From positions 3,348,001 through 3,412,000 of the forward strand of contig NZ_CP012590.1 in assembly GCF_001278845.1 (NCBI RefSeq): 64,000 nt of DNA, in the 5' to 3' direction. The DNA is from Actinomyces sp. oral taxon 414. GTDB taxonomy: Bacteria > Actinomycetota > Actinomycetes > Actinomycetales > Actinomycetaceae. The first letter of the stretch is position 1; every line of letters begins with the position of its first letter. A program made the position numbers and the translations under genes. Shown piece after piece: positions 52,973-63,600 of this stretch. The notes beneath the pieces are model-generated. The model worked only from the letters and a program-made list of their open reading frames with translations. It was not told the origin of the DNA and ran no database searches.

Positions 52973-53635
52973 TCAGTCGGAGTCGGGGTAGGCGGTGGGC
53001 CACGGTCTGTTGACGGGGCTGGTGGCGGTGGCCCCCGGGACGGGCTGCTCGCCGCAGGCCCAGGGCTCGATGAGGGTGATGATGCCGACGGCGTCCTGTC
53101 TCAGGTTGCGTCTGCTCCTGTCGGCGTCGGAGATCCAGATCTCGAGGATGATGCCGCGTTCCTCGTCGGTGGCGTCATCGGTGCCGCAGCGCCAGGCGGC
53201 GGCGACGGCCTTATCGGTATCGACGAGCATGCCGCCCTCGCCGTCGAGATCAGGCAGGGTGAATCCGTTGGTGCTCTTGAACAGGGACTTGCGCCCCTCG
53301 AAGTAGCTCTCGCCCGGACCGACGGCCAGGTTCTCGACGGGTCCCCACTCGATGAAAGCGGATCCGGGACTGTAATCGGTGTCCGCGGCCTCGATACGGC
53401 AGTAGTAGACGTTCTTGTTGTTGTAGAAGAGTGGGAGGACGTAGGGGCCGGAGCCGACGATGGGGCTGACGGCCTCCCACGGGACGCCGGGGCACAGCCA
53501 GGTCGGCGCGGAGGGCAGGCTGGTGGCGACGGGCGCGGGCGGGGTGGCGTGCGAGCAGCCGACCAGAACCGGAAGACACGCCGCAACAAGAGCGGCGAGG
53601 CCCCGCCGGACGCGGAGGAGTCCTCTGCCTGCCAT
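52973..53635 (-). CDS. Gene k: secreted lipoprotein cut from its promoter by an IS
   Basis: The 220-residue protein has a signal peptide with lipobox (LVAACLPVLVGCSHAT), TWLCPGVPWEAVSPIVG, VYYCRIEAADTD and AWRCGTDDAT, plus PWACGEQPVPG near the end as in genes a and l. A second in-frame ATG at 53641 overlaps the TA duplication of IS630 copy 3. The IS therefore removed the natural ribosome-binding site and promoter. It may be silent. Confidence 0.75.
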   Translation of the reverse strand: MAGRGLLRVRRGLAALVAACLPVLVGCSHATPPAPVATSLPSAPTWLCPGVPWEAVSPIVGSGPYVLPLFYNNKNVYYCRIEAADTDYSPGSAFIEWGPVENLAVGPGESYFEGRKSLFKSTNGFTLPDLDGEGGMLVDTDKAVAAAWRCGTDDATDEERGIILEIWISDADRSRRNLRQDAVGIITLIEPWACGEQPVPGATATSPVNRPWPTAYPDSD

Positions 53636-53642
53636 GGTCATA

Positions 53643-54917
53643 TAGCGGCGATTTTACAAAGTCATTTTGTGAGGCGGTATGGGAATTTGTTGCTCCTGAT
53701 GAAGGTCTCGAATGCGTTGCGGGTGTCCTCGAAGTGGGCGCGCTGTCGGTTGCTGATGGATTTCTTGCCTTCTCCCCAGACGCGTTCGATGGGGTTCTTA
53801 TTGGGGCTGTAGGGCGGCAGGTTGATGAGATGGATCCTCTCCAGGATGTTGCCCTTCCCCAGGTACTCCCTCAGTTTCTTCGACTTGTGCCATCCGGCAT
53901 TGTCCCACACCACGACGATCGTCTTGTCCGGGTACTTCAGGGTCAGATCGGTCAGGGCCTTCACGATGTTGGAGGTGTTCTGCCAGTCCAGTCGCATGAG
54001 ATCCACACTCCCGTCCGCCTCGTGGAGGAATCCGATATAGCTCTGGGACTGCCGTTTCCGATCGACCCTGATCCTGGTCCTGGCGCCCTTCTTGCACCAG
54101 GCCCCGCGAGTAATGGCCTCGTGCTCGATCCTCACCTCGTCCGCGGACACCACGATGACATCCTCATCCCCCTTCTCCGCGTCGTCCGTCTTCTCGTTCT
54201 CGCACTCATTCTTCTCACTCCCCCGCTGCCCCTCATCCTCCTCCTGCCCGTCCTGCCCGTCCTGCTTCTTCCCCTTGATCTTGGCGATCTTGGCGTGGAT
54301 CTTCGCCATACGGGCCTCGACCTGGGTCTCGTCGGCGCGGCGCTGATCCACCTCCTCGGGCAGGTGGAAGGACAACCCCGCCATGTGAAGCAAAGAACGG
54401 TAGGAGGACTCGCAAGGCTCACTCGATGCCGAAGCGCTCGTGCATCCAGCCCGCCAGATCGTGAATATTCCAGAACTCCGCCGCAATGCCCTGCTCCGAC
54501 GGGGGACGCGACAACGCCTCCAGGATCTCCTTCTCCTGCTCCTGGGAGATCTTGGAGGCGTTGTTGTTGCCGACATGCCCTGTGCAAATGGACGACAACC
54601 GATCCCTCCTCCAATCCCTCACCCACTCCACGACCGTCCTGGTGGCGCGCTCCACCAGCCGCGCCACCACATCGACGCCGACTCCCTCCGACAGCATGAG
54701 AATCGCCTCCGACTTGCGCCTCATCAGCTTATACGGGGATTCCGCCTTGTGCACTTGAAGAGCCGACCACTCATGCTCCTCGACCACTACCGCTTCCATA
54801 ACCGCAATCATACAGGAGAACGACACCCGAAATCCAATCGGAACCACACCCGACCAACCACCACGACCCCGAACTCAAAACAAAGCACCAGACGCGGATT
54901 TCGTTTTATTCCCGCTA
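53643..54917 (-). mobile_element. IS630-type insertion sequence, copy 3 (defective)
   Basis: This copy is 1275 bp with TA duplications at 53641-53642 and 54918-54919. Compared with copies 1 and 2 it has a 15-bp in-frame deletion (one GDEEK unit lost) and a one-base insertion near 54410, plus scattered substitutions. It is an older insertion. Confidence 0.92.
53662..54847 (-). pseudogene. IS630 transposase, frameshifted
   Basis: The first 142 codons (to MHERFGIE) and the remainder (from SSYRSLLHMAG) are in different frames because of an added base where copy 1 reads gattcggaggcgtactcg. The DDE motifs are intact downstream. It could only act by frameshifting or with help from the other copies. 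Confidence 0.9.
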
Positions 54918-54933
54918 TAACCCCCTGTTCCTG

Positions 54934-55812
54934 GAAGGTTATTCAGGGGTGGTCTTGAAGGAATAGAGTGCGAGTGCTGCGGTGATGGTCTGCTCGAATG
55001 TTTCCAGGGGTCTCCTGTAGGGGGTGTGGAGGATTCTCCAGGACTTGATGTGGGCGATGGTGCGCTCGACGACTTGGCGGATCCTGTTGACGCTCTTGTT
55101 CTCCTCCTTCGCGGTTTCTCTCAGTTCTCCGTTGGGGGGCTTCTTATGGGGCGTGATCATTCCCCTTCCCACGTACCCCTTGTCGCCGATCCACCCGGAG
55201 GGATCCATTCCCTCCAGCAATCCGGAGGCGTCCAGTGCGGCCACGTCGTGCATGGACCCCGGATAAGGATCGGAGGCCCACACGAACCCTCCATCGAGCC
55301 GGACCAGGATCTGGACGTTCATCCCCGCGCTCCCGTGCTTGACCGACCACAGATCGCGGCGCTTGCGCCAGTCCAGGCAGGGGAAGAGGGTGCCGTCCAC
55401 CACGTATTCGCAGTCCCGGGGCACCTCCTCCGCGGTGAGCAGCAGGACCGCCAGGGTACGGGAGATCGCCTCCGTGAGCGCCTTGATGGCCCGCGAAACA
55501 GTGGGCTGCGACACGCCCAGGATCTCTCCGATCACCGCCTGCACGATGTTCTGACGCAGGTACATCAAAGTCGCCCGCAAAGACCCGGACAGGCCCAGGA
55601 TCGGCGGATAACCCTCGACCCCTCCTCGCGCAGCCAGGCGAGCAGCCCGTCGAACTCGTCATCGGTCAATCCCGTGGTACACTCCATCATGATGGCCCAC
55701 TCCTTCCGGGATCATGGGGGTTTTTCTTTTACACCCATGATACCCCACGGGAGTGGGCCATCATCATATCGCCTCCCGGAAATGACCCAGGACACACCCA
55801 GAATAACCTTCC
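54934..55812 (-). mobile_element. IS5-type insertion sequence (879 bp)
   Basis: Terminal repeats GAAGGTTATTCnGGG point inward from both ends, with CTG on each side as a possible 3-bp target duplication (54931-54933 and 55813-55815). It lies 14 bp from IS630 copy 3, between genes k and l. Ends of the same family occur at 7651 and 8181 and a lone end at 5951. Confidence 0.85.
54939..55690 (-). pseudogene. IS5-family transposase interrupted by a frameshift
   Basis: The front part (MECTTGLTDDEFDGLLAWLR) and the main part (GYPPILGLSGSLRATLMYLR, then IGEILGVSQPTVSRAIKAL) are in different frames, joined at gaggggtcgagggttatcc. DDE residues are seen in VVDGTLFPC, GDKGYVGRG and VVERTIAHIKSW. Some IS5 relatives make the transposase by programmed frameshift, but no slippery site is evident, so simple inactivation is more likely. 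Confidence 0.8.
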
Positions 55813-55880
55813 TGTTGCTCCTGTTCGTGCTCTTCTGCCGTGCCGCTGCCCCGGGTCTCGTCGCGCCGCGGTGGGTGGGG

Positions 55881-56544
55881 TCAGGGTGTGGGGGAGGTGT
55901 GCATGGTGTTCACGGAGGGGCTGGAGGCTGCTACTGGGGGGACGTTGGCGATGATGACGGCGGCGACGGTGCGCAGGGCCCGCTGCTGGTCGGCGTCGGG
56001 TTTGGCGCCGTTCGCCCTTCTCAGGCGCACGTATAGGGAGTGGCCGTCGGGGTAGAGCCAGAAGACGTAGGCGGCGTTGTTGATGGCCCAGGCCCATCCC
56101 TGTCCGTCCTGGCCGTCGATGTTCACGGGTTCGGCGTTGGGGAAGCTCTCGGGCACCCGGTCGAATTCGACCGATCCGATCTTGGGCCCGAACTCTGTCT
56201 GGTGGGGGATGGTGTCGTCGGGTTCGTAGTGGATCTCCAGCATCGACCAGGTCGTGTAGTCGGACTGGAGCATGCATACGTTAGGAGTAGCCGGGGTGGT
56301 CGTAGCCGCCCCCGGATATTGGGTTATGGTAGTAGGCGTAGGTGTAGGAGTCGAAGCCGAGGGTGTTGGACAGCAGGTCGGTGGGCAGGACGTCGCACAG
56401 CACCCCGTCGAGCGGGGTGGGCGCCTCCGCCGCGGGCGCGGTGGGGCTCGCCCCGCCCCCGGCGTCGCAGGCCGACAGGCCCGCGACCAGCACGGCGCAC
56501 ACCACGACGGCGGACAGGCGGTTCGGGTGCGGGGTCGGGTTCAT
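55881..56544 (-). pseudogene. Gene l: lipoprotein gene with a frameshift
   Basis: From ATG 56544, which overlaps the stop of gene m (ATGA), the frame gives a signal peptide with lipobox (VLVAGLSACDAGGG), VLCDVLPTDLLSNTLGFDS and ends GYS with TAA at 56281. In the next frame the protein continues NVCMLQSDYTTWSMLEIHY to position 55881. A one-base change rejoins them into about 220 residues, the size of genes h and k. It is a recent break. Confidence 0.8.
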
Positions 56545-57038
56545 GGGGTCTGGGCGGGGGTAGGTGTGTTTTCGGGCGGGGCGGAGCCGAGGGGGACGCC
56601 CAGCCCGGGGACGTTGCGGCCGAAACGGGCGGAGAACAGTCGTGAGAAGCCGCCGCCGGTAGGGGCCAACCCCTCGCAATCCAGGTTCCTGACGGTGCCG
56701 TCCTCGTCGTTCTTCCACATGGTCGGGGGCAGGGAGACCTCGCCGAGCACGGCCTTCACCGAGGCGTCGGGCACGCCGGGGCAGGTGAAGGCGGTGGTGG
56801 CCGGATCCACGGAGGCGGGGGCGGCGGCGATGGGGGTGAGAGCGGGGTCGGCGCCCCGCACCGCGCAACCCGCCAACACCACCACCAGACCCACGACTAC
56901 CGCGACCACGCGAACCACCCCCGCGCGAGGGCGGTTGACGACCCCGACATGCAACTCGGCCACGAGAAGGCGAACCGTCTCCGCGCGGAGACCCGCGCCT
57001 TGGGCGTGGGGGCGGCTGGCGGGGTTTGGCGGGTTCAT
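56541..57038 (-). CDS. Gene m: secreted lipoprotein, paralogue of a and g
   Basis: The 165-residue protein has a long 45-residue front, a membrane segment and lipobox (VVAVVVGLVVVLAGCAV), then IAAAPASVDPATTAFTCPGV and SVKAVLGEVSLPPTMWKNDE. Upstream DNA is the same as for gene g. It is coupled to gene l. Confidence 0.75.
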   Translation of the reverse strand: MNPPNPASRPHAQGAGLRAETVRLLVAELHVGVVNRPRAGVVRVVAVVVGLVVVLAGCAVRGADPALTPIAAAPASVDPATTAFTCPGVPDASVKAVLGEVSLPPTMWKNDEDGTVRNLDCEGLAPTGGGFSRLFSARFGRNVPGLGVPLGSAPPENTPTPAQTP

Positions 57039-57079
57039 CGTGCGCGTCGTCTCCGGGGTGTGCTGCTGGGGGCGGGGCT

Positions 57080-57751
57080 TCAGTATGGGGGGAAGGGCAC
57101 CCAGGTGCGTGATTGGTCGGTTCGGGCGGCTACCGGGGGGATGGCGGGGATGAGGGCGTGCAGCAGGTCGGTCATGGCCGCGGCGTCGTCCTGGTTGTAG
57201 GCGTAGTCGGCTTCTCCGGTGGTGAAGAGCTGGATCTCCAGGGCGTGGTCGTCGGGGTAGAGCCAGGCCGCGGTGATCGCCCGGTTGCGGTTGGTGAGCC
57301 AGATGTATCCGCGGCCCTCGACGTCGTCGAAGGAGATCGGTTGCAGGTCGTTGTTGTGGATGTTGTTGTCCAGGTCGCTGAAGGGGTAGGAGGGGGAGGA
57401 GGCGTTGAGTGTGGCGCCGGGCCAGTAGGCGATGCGGATTCTGGAGACGGCCGTCATCGAGCCCTGCCGGCCGTTGAGGTTGCAGATGAAGGTGTCGGTG
57501 TTCGCGCCGTTCTCGCCGGTTGAGGTGTGGTGCTCGAAGGCGTAGTCGGTGGTGCGGAAGGACATCTCCTCGACGAGGATCCGGTTGGGCACGACCTCGC
57601 ACATGGTCTCCTGCGTCAGGAACGTCGGGGTCGGCGAGGGCGAGGCGGCCTCGATGTCGGGGCAGCCGCACCCGGCCACGCCCACCGCCAGGGCCAGAGC
57701 GCCCAGCACGCACACCCAGCCTCGAACCGCCCGAACCACCCGCGGAATCAT
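57080..57751 (-). CDS. Gene n: secreted lipoprotein, near-identical to gene h
   Basis: The 223-residue protein has lipobox VAGCGCPD, then TMCEVVPNRILVEEMSFRT and FICNLNGRQGSMT as in gene h. It starts 29 bp after the stop of the large substrate gene o, with AGAGG before the ATG, so it probably belongs to the same operon. The order n, m repeats the order h, g. Confidence 0.82.
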   Translation of the reverse strand: MIPRVVRAVRGWVCVLGALALAVGVAGCGCPDIEAASPSPTPTFLTQETMCEVVPNRILVEEMSFRTTDYAFEHHTSTGENGANTDTFICNLNGRQGSMTAVSRIRIAYWPGATLNASSPSYPFSDLDNNIHNNDLQPISFDDVEGRGYIWLTNRNRAITAAWLYPDDHALEIQLFTTGEADYAYNQDDAAAMTDLLHALIPAIPPVAARTDQSRTWVPFPPY

Positions 57752-57780
57752 TCAGACCTCTTCTCTTCGTTATTACAACT

Positions 57781-59913
57781 TTATTTTGTATTAGGAGGAT
57801 ATGCCTGAAGGTGCATCTGCGCCTCGACGAAACCTTCATTAATATTGTTTTGAAGAGCCTTGATCGCGGGATCGCCATCGCTTGCTGCTTGATTAGCCCA
57901 GCCCGTCACACTTTTGATTTGCGTGGCGCTCATCGTGCTTGCATTGGGGAAAGGTTTGACGTATGGGTGGGCGTAGGAGTCCTCGTTGAACCACTCCTGA
58001 TCTCTCATCGTATCGACGCTGTGGGGAGTGAGCATACTTCTGTTGGCGGCATCGGCGTAGGCTTGTGCTTTGAGACGATCAGAGTGGTCGCTCCCGGGCG
58101 CGCGCGTATCGGATTTGGAGACGCCCCAGGCGCTGGTGAGGGCATCGGCCACGATGGGTTTGACGATGGTAGATCCCACTCCCCAGGCCAGCGCCGGAGC
58201 TGCCGCTCCTTCGGTGACTGCCGAGATTCCGGCAGCCACCAGAGTGGTGAAGACGCCCAGAGCGGTGTTGACCACTTCGTTCTTCGTGGGGTCGTCGCTC
58301 GCTACGCCATCGTCCTTAAAGCGCATCTCCGATAAGCCTTGGATGAAGTTTAAGGTTTCCGACTCTCTCTTGTACTGGTTGGCGAGAGTATTGTAGTCAG
58401 CACCATCGGATTTCATCGCCTCCTCTGTCCTCTTATTGTAGTAGTTGCCTGTCCCTGTGGCCAGAGTTGCCATTGCGTTTTTATTGTCGCCGAAGCGGTA
58501 GATGAGAGTCGAGATATCGATCTCGTTGACACCCCATTTTTCAAGAGTAGGCCCCTGTTGTCCGTCGTTTTTTGTCAACAACTCGCCGTTCGCAGTGGAG
58601 TCGATCTCTTCAGGGCTGTTAGCTACGACGACGGACAGATTCTCCTTTATGGCCTCAGTAAATCTGCTCTTGGGCCAGGAGTCGCTAGAGAAGTGATCGA
58701 TGGCAGTACCGGAAATGTAGGTCGCAGCTGCGTCGGCGGTCGCATTATCGGTATTCCGATAGGATGAGGCGGCGGCCAGTGCTGCAGTGAAACTTTCGGC
58801 AGCGATAGCTTCACCGGATACCTCATCGTCCCAATTTTGAGATTTGAGTGATTCCCAGCGTTGTTTAGTCTTCTCGTCAGGTACCCAGTTTCCGTCCGCA
58901 TCCACTTGGCCATTACCGCTCAGGTAAGCCAACGCGGCTTCCGGATTATTTCCCATCGCATACAACACCCCGACCAGAGGATGATGAGAATACTCACAAG
59001 CTAATTGTGTCGAGAAAGGAGGGATTACCCTCTCTCTGTCGACTTCCTCAAGACCATCAGCGGCATTGAGCAGGAAGCCGGTACCGTATACTACGTCCGA
59101 CTGGGAAGTTAGTGCATTGAAAGCAGCGATATCGTCAATTATTACCGTTGTCACTCCTGTTTTTGCATGCGTGATGGCGTCTGAAAAGGCTGTTCCAAGT
59201 TGATCTCCGCCGACTTCCGACCGAGAGGCCGCCCCTAGGACATGCCCCAACGTAGATATCGCCGAATATACCACGGACATATTGTTGGTGTTATTCCTGT
59301 CGATATTGTTTAGGAGATCAAGATATGCTTGGGCGCCCCCAACGGTATTGACAAAAACGGCCCCGTATATGGGATTGTCGCGATGTTTGTCAATGTCGGC
59401 AAGGATTTGATCGATGGTGCGACCATTGGAAGAAGTCCCTTGGATTGATGCCTCTTGAAGTTCTTCCGCATTCTGCTGGGCAGTGGTCACGACTCCAATG
59501 TTACAGGCATGGATGTTCGCGACGGTGTCCTCGGTGCCGTCGTCGGGCAGGTAGTAGGTCATAGTCCCGTCGGGGGCGGTGACAATGCCGTTGCTGTTGA
59601 TCTCGATGATCTCCTTACGTCGAGCTTCGAGATTGTTGATCAGGACTGTCAGAGAACTGATGGCGTCGGCCATGGTGGGAGTGAGAATTCCATCGTTGAG
59701 ATTCGCATCCAAAAATGCGATTTTTGTGGAGGAGGTCATTCTCGGCATGGCTGGCAGAGTGCGTGTGGCATCATCCACCGAGGGTACGGGATGATCATTG
59801 TCCTCGCTGGATTGGTGTATCTTGCTGCGCGCGGCGTAAGCCTCCTCGGCGTAACTGGTCAGATTGTAAATGAACGCCTGCATGAGATCGGGGTTGAATT
59901 TTATGAAAGTCAT
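57781..59913 (-). CDS. Gene o: large helical probable T7SS substrate
   Basis: The 710-residue protein has no signal peptide and begins MTFIKFNPDLMQAFIYNLTS, like the helical N-termini of ESX-type secreted proteins. Most of it is Ala/Asp/Asn-rich helix. A glycine/alanine-rich hydrophobic stretch lies at about 545-590 (ALGVFTTLVAAGISAVTEGA, ALAWGVGSTIVKPIVADAL). It recalls actinobacterial proteins of the DUF6571 type found beside T7SS genes, from memory only. The DNA is clearly AT-richer than its neighbours. AAAGGAAC lies upstream. It follows gene p and eccC on the same strand. Confidence 0.75.
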   Translation of the reverse strand: MTFIKFNPDLMQAFIYNLTSYAEEAYAARSKIHQSSEDNDHPVPSVDDATRTLPAMPRMTSSTKIAFLDANLNDGILTPTMADAISSLTVLINNLEARRKEIIEINSNGIVTAPDGTMTYYLPDDGTEDTVANIHACNIGVVTTAQQNAEELQEASIQGTSSNGRTIDQILADIDKHRDNPIYGAVFVNTVGGAQAYLDLLNNIDRNNTNNMSVVYSAISTLGHVLGAASRSEVGGDQLGTAFSDAITHAKTGVTTVIIDDIAAFNALTSQSDVVYGTGFLLNAADGLEEVDRERVIPPFSTQLACEYSHHPLVGVLYAMGNNPEAALAYLSGNGQVDADGNWVPDEKTKQRWESLKSQNWDDEVSGEAIAAESFTAALAAASSYRNTDNATADAAATYISGTAIDHFSSDSWPKSRFTEAIKENLSVVVANSPEEIDSTANGELLTKNDGQQGPTLEKWGVNEIDISTLIYRFGDNKNAMATLATGTGNYYNKRTEEAMKSDGADYNTLANQYKRESETLNFIQGLSEMRFKDDGVASDDPTKNEVVNTALGVFTTLVAAGISAVTEGAAAPALAWGVGSTIVKPIVADALTSAWGVSKSDTRAPGSDHSDRLKAQAYADAANRSMLTPHSVDTMRDQEWFNEDSYAHPYVKPFPNASTMSATQIKSVTGWANQAASDGDPAIKALQNNINEGFVEAQMHLQAYPPNTK

Positions 59914-59981
59914 GATTCTCTGTTCCTTTATTATGTTCGCCGTGTATAGTGTGTGACGGCGCCGATGAGAACTAATATTCT

Positions 59982-60500
59982 CTAGTCCGCGGCATGCCAG
60001 GTCGCCTCGGGAGAGTCTGGTTCCACTTCCTCGCCGGGATGAATAACCTGCGCGCTCTCGGCGTCGGTCAGGTCCGTGATGATGGTGTTGATCACCCCGT
60101 CGATCGAGTCCAGAACCCCTGAGATCTGCTTCGAACATTCTTCGGCGGCCGGGGAATCCCATATATCGTTATCAGCCAAACTGGTCCTGAGGCTCGCCGC
60201 CGTTCCTCCCCCCGCAACGGTGACCGGACCTGGTGCACCGGTGGCCGAGGAAAATATTTGGGTGGAGGTAGTCCAATTCTCCGTCAGATCAGCCTTGGCC
60301 TCCTCCGCCTTGGTTTTGATGTTCCGGATCGCTTTGAGCTTGAGATTGGGAACCAGTTTCGCATTGTCCCCATCACTCCCATCAGTGGCGTCGGTTCCGG
60401 AAGGGATATTGCTGTCAGTAGAATCTGAGTGCTCATCGTCACCGTAACTGTGGTCGCCTGTGGAGTCGGTGTGTTCGTCGTCGTAGTCGGGACAGGTCAT
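59982..60500 (-). CDS. Gene p: small acidic helical protein, WXG100-like partner
   Basis: The 172-residue protein has a 45-residue Asp/Ser/Thr-rich front (YDDEHTDSTGDHSYGDDEHS), then helices LKLKAIRNIKTKAEEAKADL and a second helix after DIWDSPAAEECSKQISGVLD. A Trp lies in the turn between, as in WXG100 proteins, but WXG itself is WDS. It has no signal peptide. Its place directly after eccC and before gene o suggests it is co-secreted with or is a chaperone for gene o. GAAGAGG precedes the ATG. Confidence 0.65.
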   Translation of the reverse strand: MTCPDYDDEHTDSTGDHSYGDDEHSDSTDSNIPSGTDATDGSDGDNAKLVPNLKLKAIRNIKTKAEEAKADLTENWTTSTQIFSSATGAPGPVTVAGGGTAASLRTSLADNDIWDSPAAEECSKQISGVLDSIDGVINTIITDLTDAESAQVIHPGEEVEPDSPEATWHAAD

Positions 60501-60591
60501 GAGAAACCTCTTCCAGTGGTCTTGACGGCAGTCAACAACGACTCCCCGAAAGGAGCGTCACCGCACCATCTATCCTCATGCGAACAATTCC

Positions 60592-60621
60592 AGTGTACTA
60601 CATGTATCCGCGTGTCATCAA
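60592..60621 (-). promoter_or_regulatory. Candidate promoter of genes p and o
   Basis: On the minus strand TTGATG (60621-60616) and TACACT (60597-60592) are 18 bp apart, about 90 bp before the ATG of gene p. The -35 box overlaps the end of eccC. Confidence 0.5.
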
Positions 60622-63600
60622 CCCCTGCTCCGTCGTTCGTCCGCTCGTGCCGGAGCGGTGGTGTGAGGGATCTGCACCCAGGCCCAGCCCTGTGTGGTGA
60701 TCATGATGGCCCGTCCCAGGGGCACGGGTGCGCCCACGGAGCGGGGCAGGGTGGTGGAGAAGGTGCTGCCGTCGGCGGCGGAGCGGGGTGCCAGGAGGAG
60801 TCCGGTGCGGTTCTTTCGCATCGAAGCCAGCAAATTGCGCCCCAGGCCCTGGGCCTCGTCGATATTGCAGACCATGAGCACCCCGCCCCCGGCGTCACGG
60901 CACGATCGCATGTAATCGTCCAGCACCGCGGCTACCACGTGGTCTTTGCCCATGACATCGAAGTCGTCGAACACCACCAGGGTCTCCCTGTCCTTGCCGA
61001 GCAGCTCGGTGAGCTGGGCGGCGGTGGTCGTGGAGTCGAGCACTCCGACCACGCCGGGGTGATCCGCCCAGGCGGTCAGGGGCGAGCGGCGCGGCAGAAT
61101 GAGGATCGTCCTGGTTCCATTGTCCAGGGCGCTTTGGAGGGCGAAGGCCAGGGCGGTGGAGCGCCCCGAGCGGCGCGGGCCGGTGATGAGCACGCCGTTG
61201 CCGACGTCCTCCATGGACACCGAGCGCACCGCCAGGGTATTCCCGCCCACGCCCAGGGGGATCCAGCCGGGTTTGGGAGCCGGGCCCAATTCCAGGGCCT
61301 GGGCGGCGGTGATGGCCAGAGGCAGGTCGTCCACGCGGGCCGGCCGCAGGCCGTCGGGCACGCGTCCCCAGCGCTCGTCCGCGGCCCGGGCCTCGCGGTA
61401 GAGGGCGGCCGTCTGGGCGGTGCCCGAGGGATCGGCGTCGAGCACGGCGATCTGCACCTCGCGCGGATGGGGCCCGGAGCGGAAGGCGCGCCCCGCCGGC
61501 ATGGAGGCGGGGGCGTCGCGGGCGCGCATTCCCACCAGCTCGTAGTCGTCCGCGGCGGGCATGCGCAGTACGAGGCGGTCCTCCAGGAGCATGCCGGTGC
61601 GCCCCCGGAAGGTGGTGCGGTCCCCGGTGACCACCACGCGCACGCCCACTGCGGCGCCCTCGCGCATGAGGGTCTCGAAGGCGGACACCATGGCTCCGCC
61701 GTTGACGGTCTCGAACACCGCCAGGAAGCCGTCCCACCGGTCCAGCAGGACCACCAGGTAGGGCAGGCGCTTATCGGCCGGGGCGGCGGCGCGCTGCTCG
61801 GCCAGGGAGGAGAAGCCCTCCAGGGCGAGCGCCTGCTGGCGGCGGGCGACCTCCTTGCCGAGCATGGTCAGCAGGCGGCGCACCCGGTCGGCCTGGTCGC
61901 GGGTGACCACCGCCCCCGTGTGCGCCATGGACACCAGCGGCGCCAGGGCGCCGGACCCGGCGTCCAGGCCGTAGACGTGCACGTCCGCGGGCGAGGCGGT
62001 GCGCGCGATCTCCACCGCCAGCGTGCGCAGGAGGTTGGAGCGCCCCGAGCGCGGGGCCCCGGCCACGCCCAGGTGACCGGCCCTGGTGTAGTCCCAGGTC
62101 ATGGGCCGCTGGGCCTGCTCGCCCGGCAGGTCCTCCAGCCCGATGACCAGGGGCGGCAGGAACCCCGGGGCCCCGTCGGCGTCGGCGGTCGCATCATCGC
62201 GGCCGCCGACCCGGTCGAGGGTGATCAGGGCGGGCAGCGGCTCGAGCCAGGGGCGGTGGGGGGCGGGCAGCCCGGTGGTCCGCCGGGCCTGGAGCATGGC
62301 GTCGACCAGCGCGGCCAGGTCCGTGGGCACGGACACGTCCTCCTCGATCACCGGGCCCGACGGCGCGGGCCGGGACAGGCCCTCCAGGGTGACCGGCTCG
62401 AGGCTCGGGGCGGCGGTGCGCACCGCCCCGGTCGGGCGCCCGCCCACGCGGGAGGCCTGGAAGGGCAGCAGGCGCCCGTGCCCCAATCGCGCGTAGGCCC
62501 TTCCCGGAATCGACGGCGGGATGTGCGCCGAGGCGCCGGACTCCACCACGTCCTGGGAGTCGCCCTCGTCGGTCACCCGCAGCGCGATGCGCAGGTTCGT
62601 GTTCGACTTGATCTCCGCCGAAACCACGCCCGCCGGCCGCTGGGTGGCCAGGACCAGGTGCACCCCCAGGGACCGGCCCCGGCGGGCGATGTCCACCAGG
62701 CCGGTGACGAAGTCGGGGAGCTCGGCCACCAGGGCGGCGAACTCGTCGATGATGAGCATGAGGCGGGGCATGGGCTCGTCGCCCGGCCCCAGCGCCGCCG
62801 TGTAGTCCTCGATGTCCTTGGCGTCGGCGCGGGCGAGCAGGCGCTCCCTGCGCCGCAGCTCCGCCCCCAGCGACTCCAGCGCCCGGCCGGTCAGGTGGCC
62901 GTCCAGGTCGGTGACCATGCCCACCGTGTGGGGCAGGCGCGCGCAGTCCTTGAAGGCGGCCCCGCCCTTGTAGTCCACCAGCACGAAGGTCATCGACTCG
63001 GGCGTGTTGAGCGCGCACAGGGAGGCGATGAGGGTCTGCAGCAGCTCGGACTTGCCCGAACCGGTGGTCCCGGCCACCAGGGCGTGGGGCCCGTCCGCGC
63101 GCACATCCAGGGAGAACAGGCCCTCGGCGTCCTCGCCGATGACCGCCCGTGTGCTCGCCCGGCCCCCCTGCCAGCGGGAGAGCACCGCCGCCGCGTCCGG
63201 CTCCGGCATGCCGATGACGTCCAGCAGCCGCGAGGAGCGGGGGATCGCCCCCGCGTCCCCCTGGGCGGAGACGTCCCGCAGCGGCGCCAGGGCGCGCGCC
63301 ACCCGCTGCGCCCAGCCGGCGGGCACCAGGTCCAGGCTCACCTGCTCGATATCGTCCTTGTCGGTCTGCGACACGCCGGCCCAGGGCTCATCGGCCGCCA
63401 CCACAGCCCGGCACTCCTCCGGCAGGGACACCCGGTCCTCGTCCAGGCACAGCAGCCTGATGCCCGCCGCCGGGCCCTCGCGCAGAACCCGCACCATGCC
63501 CGGCACCAGGCGCAGGGCGCGGGCGCCGTCGAGCACCACCAGGGTGAACGCGCCCGGGGCCGCTCCGCCCGCGGCGCCGGCCGCCTCCTGGCGCCGCTCG

